Origin: Azohydromonas australica DSM 1124
GTDB taxonomy: Bacteria; Pseudomonadota; Gammaproteobacteria; Burkholderiales; Burkholderiaceae_C
Length of the DNA stretch: 47,318 bases
Assembly: GCF_000430725.1 (NCBI RefSeq)
Contig: NZ_KE387220.1
Coordinates: 1 to 47,318, forward strand
Direction: 5' to 3'
Shown: piece by piece, positions 7,848 to 16,203 of the stretch
Position numbering within the stretch: position 1 is the first letter of the stretch
How the letters are laid out: each line of letters opens with the position of its first letter
Position numbers and translations under genes: made by a program
The notes under the pieces: generated by a model
Told to the model about the DNA's origin: nothing
Databases searched by the model: none
The model's input: the letters and a program-made list of their open reading frames with translations, nothing else

Positions 7848-9104
7848 ATGCAGTGCCGCAAAGCGACTTACAGTCTCTACCCGACGCCCAAGCAAGAAGC
7901 GGCGCTGCTGGGGCTGTTGCGCTCGCACCAGCAGCTCTACAACGCCGCGCTGGAAGAGCGCATCGACTGCTGGCGCAAGACCGGCAAGAGCCTGAGCTAC
8001 GCGGCGCAGTGCCGTTCGCTCACGGTGCTGCGTCGGGAATGCCCTGAGTGGGCCGAAGCCGCGAACTGCTCCAGTCAGCAGATGACCTTGCGCCGGCTAG
8101 ACAAGGCGTTCGCCGCGTTTTTCCGCCGCGTCAAGTCGGGGCAGGCGCCGGGGTTCCCGCGCTTCAAGTCGCTGGCGCGCTTCCCCGGCTTCAGTTTCAA
8201 GGCGCATGGCGACGGTTGGCGATTCACGCCCGGCATCGACTGGCGACATGGCACGCTTAAGCTGTCCGGTATCGGACAGCTGCGCGCACGCGGACAGGCT
8301 CGCCAGGGGGGTGAAGTTCGCGCTAGCGACGTGCTACACCGCGACGGCAGGTGGTACTTATCCCTCACGCTGGACATCGGCATGCCGCAGCGCGAACGCA
8401 CGGGCGACGCGGCCATGGCTTTCGATTGGGGCGTCGAGACCTTCCTCACTGGCGTGGACCATGCGGGCGAAGTGATCCACATGGACAACCCGCGTTGGTG
8501 GCAGTCCGAGAAGGACTACATCACCGGACTGCAGCAGGTTGTCTCGCGCAAGCGCAACAAGCGGTCCAACCGCCGCCGCAAGGCCGTGCAGCGGTTGGCT
8601 GCTGCACACGGAAAAACTGCTCGGCGCCGTCTGGATTGGGCGCACAAGGAAACAGCCAAGCTGGCCAGCCTCTTTGCGCTGGTAGCAACTGAAGAGCTGC
8701 ACATCGCCAACATGACGCGAAGCGCCGCCGGGACCGTTGACGAGCCCGGCAAGAACGTCGCTCAGAAGGCAGGCTTGAACCGCGAAATTCTGGACACTGC
8801 CCCTGCGCTTTTCACTTCCCTGTTTCGCCAGAAAGTGCTGGAAACTGCCGGCGAATGGGTGGAGGCGCCGACGCGGCAGCTCAAACCGAGCCAGCGTTGC
8901 CCAGCGTGCTGGGCGCTGGCGAAGAAAAGTCTGTCAGACCGGACGCACGAATGCAGTCGCTGCGGCCATACCGAACCCCGTGATATGGCTGCAGCACGTG
9001 TCGTGCTGAATTGGGCGTTAGGACTGCATACCGGTCAGGAACTGGCCGAAACGGGAATCAATGCCCGTGAAACTCTATCCTCTGCACCACATAGGCTAGG
9101 GTAG
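7848..9104 (+). CDS. tnpB: TnpB, RNA-guided nuclease of IS200/IS605-type elements (no TnpA nearby)
   Basis: From ATG 7848 the 418-residue protein begins with the TnpB helix-turn-helix start (MQCRKATYSLYPTPKQEAAL). The RuvC triad appears intact: Asp193 in AFDWGVETFL, Glu282 in VATEELHI and Asp379 in EPRDMAAARVVLNW. A four-cysteine zinc ribbon (CPAC at 351-354, CSRC at 369-372) lies between the last two. TnpB cuts DNA specified by an RNA made from the 3' end of its own element. The upstream TTG at 7830 adds MYSNTA, which is outside the family pattern. The transposase partner TnpA is missing, so the element is either non-autonomous or maintained for another use. Confidence 0.85.
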   Translation: MQCRKATYSLYPTPKQEAALLGLLRSHQQLYNAALEERIDCWRKTGKSLSYAAQCRSLTVLRRECPEWAEAANCSSQQMTLRRLDKAFAAFFRRVKSGQAPGFPRFKSLARFPGFSFKAHGDGWRFTPGIDWRHGTLKLSGIGQLRARGQARQGGEVRASDVLHRDGRWYLSLTLDIGMPQRERTGDAAMAFDWGVETFLTGVDHAGEVIHMDNPRWWQSEKDYITGLQQVVSRKRNKRSNRRRKAVQRLAAAHGKTARRRLDWAHKETAKLASLFALVATEELHIANMTRSAAGTVDEPGKNVAQKAGLNREILDTAPALFTSLFRQKVLETAGEWVEAPTRQLKPSQRCPACWALAKKSLSDRTHECSRCGHTEPRDMAAARVVLNWALGLHTGQELAETGINARETLSSAPHRLG

Positions 9105-9115
9105 TTCATTTCGAG
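8980..9115 (+). ncRNA. Candidate omega (guide scaffold) RNA at the tnpB 3' end
   Basis: In IS200/IS605 elements the guide scaffold overlaps the end of tnpB and runs to the element end, with the guide taken from flanking DNA. Here the last codons contain the hairpin ACGGG (9051-9055) with CCCGT (9064-9068), followed by CTATCCTCTGCACCAC and the stop at 9104. The exact ends are inferred; the bases after about 9110 would be the guide. Confidence 0.35.
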
Positions 9116-9423
9116 CACCATTTGCAGTTTGGCACTCAAAATCTTACCGCCAAGCATTTTCGTAGTATTATTGGATTCAGGTTCCGCAATAATAATATCA
9201 AACATCAGCGCACTGACTGCAGCAACTTGAGCTTGGCATTCGCGTGCTTACTGGCGAGCTACACGCTTGTTCCGGCCCAGACATCGCCAGTGGTGGCAGC
9301 CGATTTCTCAATGTCTTCTATGGTCTACGGCGCGAATTGGTTCGAAGAAGTCGTTAGTCACAGCGATTTTTATCCCTCATCGTCGGAACGACGACTTCGA
9401 GACCCTTGGTCGCAAGTTGCTGG
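9105..9423. other. AT-richer flank between tnpB and the LysR gene
   Basis: No gene is supported. On the minus strand the frame from 9247 down to 9035 contains MFDIIIAEPESNNTTKMLGG, which has some coding character and may be the relic of a gene interrupted by the TnpB element. A plus-strand frame from 9122 runs into the 3' end of the LysR gene and is not protein-like. Confidence 0.3.
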
Positions 9424-10359
9424 TTACGCGGGAGTGTCCGTCGAATCTCCACATGATTGGGACACCAAGGCAGGTGTCAGCGTCTTGGCCGCCTCAGCAA
9501 CCACCAGTGCCGTAATTACCTGCGACAGGGGCGGTTCTACTGTCCAGTGGTGCCAATGCAACGACACGCACACAGGGTGGCGCGGCGCCAGATCAACCAA
9601 CTCCGTGGCGTAACGCCCCTGGACCTGCACCGTTGGCACCAAGCCGTATCCGACGCCTGATGCGATGCCATCTAGCAGGGTGCCGGGTGCCGGCAAATAG
9701 TGCTTGGTGTAGTTCTCGACTTTCATGCCAAAAACGTTCTGCAGGAACTCGTCATGGAGCGAGTCCTTTCTGTTGAAGAGCACTGCTGGCGCACGCAGTG
9801 CCGCCTGGAGCGTGAACCCCTTCGCAAAATGCTCATCGGCAAAGGAACGCGTGGCAAAGCACCGATATTCCATTGCACCTAACGGTTCCGCGATGAATCC
9901 GGTTGCCGGTCTGGCTTCAGTAGATATGCACCCGATCACCTCGCCGCGGGCGAGGCGTCGCAATGTGTGGTCCTGATCGTCAGTAATAACCTCCAGCGCA
10001 ATCCGATGCTGCCTCATCAGCGGCCAGAGCACCGTTGGTATCCAAGTTGCCAGCGAGTCCGCGTTGACGGCGATGGCCAGCGGAACAGGTGCAAGCTGTG
10101 GTTCCGGCTTGATTTTCGCCAGCGTGTCACTTTCCAGTAAGCGCAACGCTTGGACGTGACGCCAAAGCACTTCACCCTGAGCTGTCGGGACCACAGGCTT
10201 TTCTCGCACCAGAAGCACTGACGATAGTGCCTCTTCCAATGCCTTGATGCGTTGGGAAACTGCGCCCCGTGTGATGCTCAGAGCAGTAGCAGCCTTTTCG
10301 AAGCTTTGTTGCTCCACTACTGCAGCGAACGTCGTCAATTGATCTCGGTCCAGCATCAT
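9424..10359 (-). CDS. LysR-family regulator, ArgP/LysG type
   Basis: The 311-residue protein starts MLDRDQLTTFAAVVEQQSFE with the LysR winged helix (residues 15-65: EKAATALSITRGAVSQRIKALE) and a typical effector domain. The length and LASWIP-like segment (SLATWIPTVLWPLM) point to the ArgP/LysG branch, which in bacteria senses lysine or arginine and switches on an amino-acid exporter of the LysE/ArgO family. That exporter is normally the divergent neighbour; here the divergent side holds only a 42-codon frame, so the target must lie elsewhere. GGAG precedes the start. It was probably brought in with the adjacent TnpB region. Confidence 0.8.
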   Translation of the reverse strand: MMLDRDQLTTFAAVVEQQSFEKAATALSITRGAVSQRIKALEEALSSVLLVREKPVVPTAQGEVLWRHVQALRLLESDTLAKIKPEPQLAPVPLAIAVNADSLATWIPTVLWPLMRQHRIALEVITDDQDHTLRRLARGEVIGCISTEARPATGFIAEPLGAMEYRCFATRSFADEHFAKGFTLQAALRAPAVLFNRKDSLHDEFLQNVFGMKVENYTKHYLPAPGTLLDGIASGVGYGLVPTVQVQGRYATELVDLAPRHPVCVSLHWHHWTVEPPLSQVITALVVAEAAKTLTPALVSQSCGDSTDTPA

Positions 10360-10478
10360 CGGTCTCCATTTAGCAGCGCTTAACCGCGTTCATAATTCGT
10401 AAATCACGGTCAATGCAACAGCCAACTCACTAGCATCTGCTTGACGGGCACAAGTTGCCTTCTATTGGAGTTGCTGCC

Positions 10479-10607
10479 ATGTCGACGAAGGACCGCACCA
10501 TTGCAACAGTATTTTTGACAGTTCCAATTGAGATCAGCAGCCAGCGCGCCCGCCCTGAACTGATACATCGCAGCCTTCTAGCAAAAATCTCAACGAGTCA
10601 CCGCTAA
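10479..10607 (+). CDS. Possible 42-residue protein, unknown
   Basis: ATG 10479 has GGAG eight bases upstream and the frame reads MSTKDRTIATVFLTVPIEIS, ending in TAA at 10605-10607. It lies where the divergent exporter of an ArgP-type regulator would normally be, but shows no exporter similarity. It could be a small protein or chance. Confidence 0.25.
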   Translation: MSTKDRTIATVFLTVPIEISSQRARPELIHRSLLAKISTSHR

Positions 10608-10620
10608 CTCGGTCGAAACG

Positions 10621-10857
10621 ATGCCCATGATGAGCGACTGCTACGAGGCTATCGACCCGAACACTGGAGAGCCGATGGGCTTCGAGCCCTACGTTCCCAA
10701 GCACCATCTGATGCAGCGTCTCGCCGACAATCTCACTTGGGAAACCCCAGACGGGCTGTTTTACCGTAGCAGCGACGGCACTCTGGGATACGTTCCCCAT
10801 GCCTCACCGCCGCTGCAAGCGTCCGACGAACGCCGCGCTATGGCGCAAACGTACTGA
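10621..10857 (+). CDS. Small hypothetical protein
   Basis: The 78 codons encode a moderately acidic, well-mixed sequence (MPMMSDCYEAIDPNTGEPMG, then YVPKHHLMQRLADNLTWETP and DGLFYRSSDGTLGYVPH), which looks more protein-like than random GC-rich frames. No clear ribosome site precedes ATG 10621; ATG 10630 is an alternative. It converges with the end of the trb operon. I do not recognise the family. Confidence 0.4.
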   Translation: MPMMSDCYEAIDPNTGEPMGFEPYVPKHHLMQRLADNLTWETPDGLFYRSSDGTLGYVPHASPPLQASDERRAMAQTY

Positions 10858-10942
10858 AGAAGGCCCAGCGTGCATCCCGACGTTGAGTGCCAGCGAGAAT
10901 GCAAATACTGGCGCAGGTTGATGATTGAGAAACCGTCACGGC

Positions 10943-11398
10943 TCAACGTGTGGTCCATGTGACGGTGGTGAAACGCATGTCGAGCCAGTCGGCCCATTTC
11001 ACCGCGCGGCGGATCAAGTCGGCCCGGTACACGGCGTTGAACTGTGGCGTGCGTGAGTGGTAGTTGGCCACCCGCGACCACAGGTCGCCCCGGTCGTACT
11101 TGATGTGCCGGCGCAACCGCCACGCGGCCAGGCTGTAGGGGTAGCAGCCGCGCGCTGCCACGTCCTCGGGCGTGATGCCGTAGCGGCCCAGCTCGCGCAG
11201 GTAGGCCGTGTTGAACTGCATGGCGCCGACGTCATGGGAGCCGTTCGAGTTGCGCACCCACTGGCCGGGCTGGCCGCCCTCCCTCTCGGCTACGGCCAGC
11301 ACGATGTTGGCCGGGATCTGGTACCTGGTTGCCGCTGCGATGGAGCACACGACGCGCTCCTGGACCTGAGGCGGCAACGCAGCAACGACAAGCAGCAT
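10943..11398 (-). CDS. trbN: TrbN, lytic transglycosylase of the mating apparatus
   Basis: The 151-residue protein has a hydrophobic N-terminus (MLLVVAALPPQVQERVV) and the SLT fold: VLAVAEREGGQPGQW carries the catalytic glutamate, then SHDVGAMQFNTAYL and YPYSLAAWRLRRHI. It would cut peptidoglycan locally so that the Trb channel can cross the wall, the role of VirB1 in other systems. ATG 11398 overlaps the TGA of trbM (TGATG) and is preferred over the in-frame GTG at 11410. It is the last gene of the trb operon; no trbO or trbP follows. Confidence 0.85.
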   Translation of the reverse strand: MLLVVAALPPQVQERVVCSIAAATRYQIPANIVLAVAEREGGQPGQWVRNSNGSHDVGAMQFNTAYLRELGRYGITPEDVAARGCYPYSLAAWRLRRHIKYDRGDLWSRVANYHSRTPQFNAVYRADLIRRAVKWADWLDMRFTTVTWTTR

Positions 11399-11988
11399 CA
11401 GCGCCACCACCAGCTGTTGGCGGAGCGCGCCGCATCCTCGGCCGCCACGCGCGCGGTGTACTCGGCCAGCACCCGCTCATAGTCCGCGGGATCGGCCCAC
11501 AGCCCGCCGCGCTCGGGCAGCCCCACGTACTTCGGCAGGAGCTGGTCTGTGGGATAGGCCGTGTTCGGGTGCGTGTAGATCGCCGTGCAGTTCACCGGCA
11601 TAAGGTTGCTGACGAAGGTGGCTTCCAGGCCGGTGTAGGGGTCCTGGCCTACGTAACCCAGCGTCATGTTGAGGGTGGCCGCATCGCACCAGCCGGCGCC
11701 CGCTGCCAGGGCTGACACCAGCGTGCGCATTCCCTCGTCTCTCTGCGCGGACGGGCACAGGTTGAGGAAGTCGCCCCGCGCCTTGATCGTGTCGCGCAGC
11801 TTGCGCTTGTTGATGCTGAAGTAGCGCTTCAGCGATGGCTGGCACGCCGACTCGCTGCGGCCCTGGGAGGCTGACAGGCAGAGGATCGCCTCGCAGGCCA
11901 GCTTCGTGTCGCCCGTGAACAGGTCCTGGGCCTGGGCCGCACCGCACAGGCATATCGCAGCCAGCGCCGCGGTCAGTACGCGCTTCAT
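11398..11988 (-). CDS. trbM: TrbM, conjugal transfer protein
   Basis: The 196-residue precursor has a signal peptide (MKRVLTAALAAICLCGAAQA) and the cysteine pattern of TrbM: KLACEAILCLSAS, ACQPSLKRYFSI, LCPSAQ, AGWC and VNC. It is thus a periplasmic protein, probably disulphide-bonded, of the IncP mating-pair system. ATG 11988 overlaps the trbL stop (ATGA), and its own stop overlaps trbN, so the three are translationally coupled. Confidence 0.85.
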   Translation of the reverse strand: MKRVLTAALAAICLCGAAQAQDLFTGDTKLACEAILCLSASQGRSESACQPSLKRYFSINKRKLRDTIKARGDFLNLCPSAQRDEGMRTLVSALAAGAGWCDAATLNMTLGYVGQDPYTGLEATFVSNLMPVNCTAIYTHPNTAYPTDQLLPKYVGLPERGGLWADPADYERVLAEYTARVAAEDAARSANSWWWR

Positions 11989-13511
11989 GCGTTGTCCCTT
12001 GGGTTGTCGTCGAACTGGTCTTCACCGTCAAACGTGCCTGGGTCACGGGCGGCGAAGGCTGCAATTTCATCCTCCGGGGTGCCGGGCTTGCCGCCACCCG
12101 ACAGGACATCGTCCTCGAAGTCCGGAGCGGCGCCATCGGCCGTCGCTGGCTGCGCCTGCGACTTCAGGGCCGCGGCGAGTCTGCCGCCAGGCGTTTCGGC
12201 CACGCGCAGGTTCCAGGCCTCCTTGGCTTCGTCCAGCTTGGACTTCGCCATCTGGCCGGCGCCTTGCGCAAGATGATTTCCTGTGGCCGACATACGGTCC
12301 ATGAACGACGGCGCCCCGCCATCGAATCCGGCGGCGTGCGCAAATGGCGTGCTGCCCGTGCTTGCGCCACCGGCGCTCGGCGCACCGGCCTCGGCGCCAC
12401 CAGCACTACCACTCCCGCCTCCCATATCCCCGCCGCCGCTCCAGATGCCTCCTGGCGAGCCTCCAGCACCTCCCTCGCCACTACCTCCTTCGCCACCGTC
12501 GCCAGCCGCCTTGAAGGCCGCCATGAGGGCCTGCGCGCCACCTGCTGCTTGGGCTGTGCCAGCGGCAGCCAGTGCCAGCCCCATGCCACTGGCGGCCATC
12601 GCCATGCTGGCCGCGCCGACCAGGGCGCCACCGCCCATGTTGCCAATGCCAGCGGCGCCCCCGTGGCTGCCGGTCGCCGGTCCGGCAAGCAGGGCCGGCA
12701 GCCTGTTGGACAGCACGAACAGGATCACGGCCACGAAGAGCATGACGCCCAGTTCCTTGAGCGTCTGACCGGCGCTCATGCGGGCGTAGTAGTCGTCGAT
12801 GAAAGACTTGCCGATGCCGATGACCAGCACCATGGCGAAGAGCTGCATGCCCACGCCCAGGACCATCTTGTAGTAGTGAATCGCCATGTCCGAGGTCCAC
12901 CGCCCACCACCAAAGCCCAGGTAGAAGATGCCGCCATAGGCCAGGACCCATGCCGATGCAAGCAGCAGCAGCATGTTGATGGCGATCAGCCCGAGGACGA
13001 TGAGGACACCCAGCGCCGCGATGATGCCGACCGATGAGTCCACAGGCTTCATGGCTGAGGAGTTGTCCACGGCCTTGTAGAAGATGGCGAAGCCAATGTC
13101 CACGATGCCCGAAGGCGCCAGGGCGCCGCTGCCCAGGCCTGCGGCTTCTCCCGCGACGCGGCGCAGTCCGGTGATGATCGCCGTGGAGAAGACGGGTGCG
13201 TTGATCAGCAGCCACCAGAAGAAGCCGGTGGTCAGCAGGAAGCGGATCAATTCGGCAAAGAACTCGCCAAAGTCAGCCCGGCGCAGCGCCATGAAGGCGA
13301 AGGTGACGGTCAGCGATATGAACGCCAGCGTCCAGAAGACCCAGCTTGCGTACTTGATGATGACGCCGCCCCAGCCGGCTGCGCCGGTCCTGAAGCGCTC
13401 CAGCAGGTCGTCCGAAATACCCGAGCTGTTGAGCCCCTGCGCTTGTGCCGACAGGGCCAGTGCCAGCAGCAGCAGCCCGAGGGCCAGGCGCCACGAGTTG
13501 GTGAGCTTCAT
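11985..13511 (-). CDS. trbL: TrbL, polytopic inner-membrane channel protein (VirB6-like)
   Basis: From ATG 13511 the 508-residue protein has a cleavable-type N-terminus (LALGLLLLALALSAQAQ), then about six hydrophobic segments (for example VFWTLAFISLTVTFAFMAL and LGVLIVLGLIAINMLLLLAS) up to residue 280. A hydrophilic glycine-, alanine- and serine-rich tail follows, as in RP4 TrbL. It forms part of the inner-membrane pore. The low-complexity tail (many GG, AGG and SGG repeats around residues 310-400) is the most variable part of the operon. It starts eight bases after trbK. Confidence 0.9.
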   Translation of the reverse strand: MKLTNSWRLALGLLLLALALSAQAQGLNSSGISDDLLERFRTGAAGWGGVIIKYASWVFWTLAFISLTVTFAFMALRRADFGEFFAELIRFLLTTGFFWWLLINAPVFSTAIITGLRRVAGEAAGLGSGALAPSGIVDIGFAIFYKAVDNSSAMKPVDSSVGIIAALGVLIVLGLIAINMLLLLASAWVLAYGGIFYLGFGGGRWTSDMAIHYYKMVLGVGMQLFAMVLVIGIGKSFIDDYYARMSAGQTLKELGVMLFVAVILFVLSNRLPALLAGPATGSHGGAAGIGNMGGGALVGAASMAMAASGMGLALAAAGTAQAAGGAQALMAAFKAAGDGGEGGSGEGGAGGSPGGIWSGGGDMGGGSGSAGGAEAGAPSAGGASTGSTPFAHAAGFDGGAPSFMDRMSATGNHLAQGAGQMAKSKLDEAKEAWNLRVAETPGGRLAAALKSQAQPATADGAAPDFEDDVLSGGGKPGTPEDEIAAFAARDPGTFDGEDQFDDNPRDNA

Positions 13512-13519
13512 GGGCCGGG

Positions 13520-13747
13520 TCACCAGTTGCGGGGCTCGCTGGACTCGAACGTGCCGCGGCGGAAGCACCGGCCAGCGAGGTCCTCGCGCCGTTCCTTGGG
13601 TAGCGTGCGCAGGAACTCCAGGCGACAGTTCGCATCGTTGACTTCCAGCTGTGCCTCCGGCTTGGGCTCGGGTTGAGGCGAGCAGGCGCACAGCACGGCC
13701 GCGAGTGCGAGGGCCGCGGCCAGAGCAGGACGGCGTGCCGTGCCCAT
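13520..13747 (-). CDS. trbK: TrbK, entry-exclusion-type lipoprotein
   Basis: The 75-residue protein has a lipoprotein signal (ALAAALALAAVLCACSPQ), with lipobox cysteine near residue 22, and a charged remainder. In IncP plasmids TrbK is the small inner-membrane lipoprotein that stops entry of the same plasmid type. ATG 13747 overlaps the trbJ stop. Its last residues, CFRRGTFESSEPRNW, closely resemble the end of the preceding TrbJ, AFRAGTFVASPRREW. Confidence 0.8.
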   Translation of the reverse strand: MGTARRPALAAALALAAVLCACSPQPEPKPEAQLEVNDANCRLEFLRTLPKERREDLAGRCFRRGTFESSEPRNW

Positions 13748-14496
13748 CACCACTCCCGGCGAGGGCTTGCCACGAAGGTGCCGGCGCGGAAAGCCTCCCC
13801 GGCCACGTTCTCGCGGGCCTCACGGTCAGCCATTGCCTGCTGCCGTGTCACGAGGGCCGCTTGCTGCGCCACGAGGATGGCCCGTATCTGCAGCAGTTGG
13901 TTGGACTGCTGGGCGGCCAGCATATTGGCCGCGCCGATGGCCTCCATCTGCCCCTGTGCGCCCTGCGCGGTCGCCTGCAACTGCTGAAGGCGCCGCGCGT
14001 CGGCGGCCATGGCGTTTTGCTGTTGATCCAACGTGCGGATAGACGACTCGTTGGTCAGCCGTTGGGCCTCGGAAAGCCTCGCCTCGGCCTCCCGCAACTG
14101 CGCGAGTTGATCTGCACTGCATCCCTTGCCGTTGAAACACGGCGATCCCCTGTATTGCCCCATGTCCTTGATGGTGCGCAGGTAGGTATCCAGGCTTGAG
14201 TACTTTCGCTTGTAGTAGTCGAGCATGAACATCGCGTCGCGCAGCTGGTCCATGGTTCTCGTGGCCTGGTCCCACACGTAAGCCGCGGGGGCTACGGCGT
14301 TCTTGATCTGCAGGTAATACTGCTCAAGCTGGGTCCTGTATTCCTGGATCTGCTTGATCGTCTGCGCGACGTTCTCGTTGGCCGTGATCGTGTTCTGAAT
14401 CGCGTTGAGGATGTCCGTGGTCGGAATCTGCGCGCGCGCGCTGGTGCTGGCCACGAGGGCGATGGCAACGGCGGTCCTGGCGAGGCGGCCTTTCAT
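13747..14496 (-). CDS. trbJ: TrbJ, VirB5-like minor pilus protein
   Basis: The 249-residue precursor has a signal peptide (MKGRLARTAVAIALVASTSARAQ) and long alpha-helical, glutamine-rich stretches (TIKQIQEYRTQLEQYYLQIK; LREAEARLSEAQRL) typical of the VirB5/TrbJ family, which caps the pilus or contacts recipients. A CFNGKGC pair suggests one disulphide. AAGGAGCAGCA precedes ATG 14496, which overlaps the stop of the upstream gene. Confidence 0.85.
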   Translation of the reverse strand: MKGRLARTAVAIALVASTSARAQIPTTDILNAIQNTITANENVAQTIKQIQEYRTQLEQYYLQIKNAVAPAAYVWDQATRTMDQLRDAMFMLDYYKRKYSSLDTYLRTIKDMGQYRGSPCFNGKGCSADQLAQLREAEARLSEAQRLTNESSIRTLDQQQNAMAADARRLQQLQATAQGAQGQMEAIGAANMLAAQQSNQLLQIRAILVAQQAALVTRQQAMADREARENVAGEAFRAGTFVASPRREW

Positions 14497-14819
14497 TGCT
14501 GCTCCTTGCGGGGGTCGTTTTCGAGCCACTGCAGGGTCGGAGGTGGAGCAAAGGTCGGCGCGGTGCAGGTCGCATTTGTCGTGCCCCCTCGTTGCGCGAT
14601 GGCAAGCTGCAGTTCCATGCACTGCCGGTACACCGTCACGGCATCCTGCATCACCTTGAACTGAAGCTGGATCATTTGGTTGTAGCGATCAACGGCTTCC
14701 TTGCCGTAGAAGCTCCCCGGTGCGGGCGCATTGGCGTCAGTCCCCGGAACGGCAGCCTGGACGGTGGCGCTGGCGGCAGTGAGAAGCGCCGTCGTGATCT
14801 TGACGAGGCGAACTTTCAT
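14493..14819 (-). CDS. Small exported protein between trbI and trbJ
   Basis: The 108-residue product has a signal peptide (MKVRLVKITTALLTAASATV) and a short helical domain with YGKEAVDRYNQMIQLQFKVM and three cysteines. Both ends overlap neighbouring genes (ATG within the trbI stop; its TGA within the trbJ start), so it is an integral operon member. In RP4 trbJ follows trbI directly, so this is an addition to the classical order. I do not recognise the family; a pilus accessory or chaperone role is a guess from position. Confidence 0.7.
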   Translation of the reverse strand: MKVRLVKITTALLTAASATVQAAVPGTDANAPAPGSFYGKEAVDRYNQMIQLQFKVMQDAVTVYRQCMELQLAIAQRGGTTNATCTAPTFAPPPTLQWLENDPRKEQQ

Positions 14820-16201
14820 CAGCGGTTCCTTTGGTAGTCGAAGGCCTGGTAGGTGCCGGGCAGCTTCAGGTCCTTCGTGACGACGACGTTGAAGCGGAAC
14901 CCGGGGCGGATCTGCAGCGTGGGAGACAGGTTGAGGTTCTTGGCGATCATCTGCGCGGTGACCTGACCGAGCTGCTGGCCCATGGCCTCGCTCAGGGCGC
15001 TGCTGGCCGTGGGCGCGTACTGGCTCTGCCCGCGGTTCTGGCTGTAGGTGATGCCGCCCACGATGCCGCTCATGAGGAAGGCCGAGGCGAAGGTGCGAAA
15101 CAGGTGCCGGTTCACCTGGTCCGAGAAGCCCGAGTAGCCGGCCGGATCGGCGCCGGGCATGGCGCCAATGTCCAGCCACTTGCCATCGGGGAAGTTGAGG
15201 CGCTGCCACGCCACCACCACGCGCGACTGGCCATAGCCCACATCGCTGGAGTAGGAGCCGACGATCTGCGTGCCTTGAGGGATCAGCAGGTGGTTGCCCG
15301 TGGCCGTGTCGAAGACGTCGCGCGATACCTGCGCCCTGATCTGGCCTGGCAGCTCGGAATTGATCCCGTCCTGGAGGATTGCCGGGATCACGCCGCCGAC
15401 CTGGACCGTGAAGGGCGACTCGGGCGCCTGCACCTGCGCGTTGTGCGTCCAGCGGTTGGCCTGGCCGTCGAACTGGGCCATGCCGGTGCGAGACGGGGCC
15501 ACGGCGGGCATGGCGCCCCCAGCACCGCCCTGACCGGCGCGGAGCTGCGCCAGGCGCTGCTGGTAGACCGCGCTGACGTCCGTGCCGCCCGACTGCGCCG
15601 CCGCTGCCTGCTGCACCTGAGCCATGCGCGCGAGCATTTCTTCGCGCGAGGCCGGGGCGCCGCCACCGCCACCGCTGCCCGTGCGCTGCAGCGCGAACTT
15701 CACCGTGGTTGGGGCCTGCAGTGCCTGCTCGGCCATCTGCAGCCGGCGCTGCTTGATCTGATCTGCCGCGGGGTCCGTCACCGGGGCTTGAGCTGGAGCT
15801 CCACCGCCACCGGGCGGCATCGGGGGCATATCGGCCGGGCTGCGCCCAGGCGGGGGCGGCGGCGTGTCGAGGTCATCCCCGGTCGGGCGCGCGACCATGA
15901 CGGGGCTGGCCGCGGGTGCCGGCGCGGCTGGCGCGGGCAGGGCCGCCGCGGGGACCACGGCGCCCTGGTACTGGCCCGTGATGGCCTTGGCCGCCGACAG
16001 CGAGCTGGTGCCCGCGGTGGTCGGCTGCGTCGCCTGCGCTTCCATCTGCTGCCGGGCCGCACGCTGCCAGGCCACGGACGCCATCACGGCCACGAAGAGG
16101 GACAGGCCGCCCGTTGCCAGGTAGATCGGCACGCGGTTGACGCGGCGCACGCCGGCACTGCCGGGCGACGCATCGGGCGACAGGAGGTCCTGCTGGGCCA
16201 T
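14819..16201 (-). CDS. trbI: TrbI, VirB10-like channel protein
   Basis: The 460-residue protein has a short cytoplasmic N-terminus, one membrane helix (about residues 26-45, IYLATGGLSLFVAVMASVAW), a long proline- and alanine-rich periplasmic stretch (about 75-180), and the conserved C-terminal TrbI/VirB10 domain with IPQGTQIVGSYSSDVGYGQS and RFNVVVTKDL. It spans both membranes and relays energy to the outer-membrane pore. ATG 16201 is chosen over GTG 16207 because AAGGAG lies at ideal distance. Confidence 0.9.
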   Translation of the reverse strand: MAQQDLLSPDASPGSAGVRRVNRVPIYLATGGLSLFVAVMASVAWQRAARQQMEAQATQPTTAGTSSLSAAKAITGQYQGAVVPAAALPAPAAPAPAASPVMVARPTGDDLDTPPPPPGRSPADMPPMPPGGGGAPAQAPVTDPAADQIKQRRLQMAEQALQAPTTVKFALQRTGSGGGGGAPASREEMLARMAQVQQAAAAQSGGTDVSAVYQQRLAQLRAGQGGAGGAMPAVAPSRTGMAQFDGQANRWTHNAQVQAPESPFTVQVGGVIPAILQDGINSELPGQIRAQVSRDVFDTATGNHLLIPQGTQIVGSYSSDVGYGQSRVVVAWQRLNFPDGKWLDIGAMPGADPAGYSGFSDQVNRHLFRTFASAFLMSGIVGGITYSQNRGQSQYAPTASSALSEAMGQQLGQVTAQMIAKNLNLSPTLQIRPGFRFNVVVTKDLKLPGTYQAFDYQRNR

Positions 16202-16203
16202 GT

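Noticed and set aside
9122..9613. Plus-strand frame of 163 codons after tnpB.
   Set aside because: Nearly 200 bases overlap the 3' end of the LysR gene antisense and the residues show no conserved character.
10371..10384. TTTAGCAGCGCTTAA upstream of the LysR gene as an original-type KorB operator.
   Set aside because: It has two extra bases in the centre and imperfect arms compared with TTTAGC-S-GCTAAA.
12300..12700. Glycine/alanine-rich repetitive stretch in trbL as a separate repeat element.
   Set aside because: It is the low-complexity C-terminal tail typical of TrbL and stays in frame.
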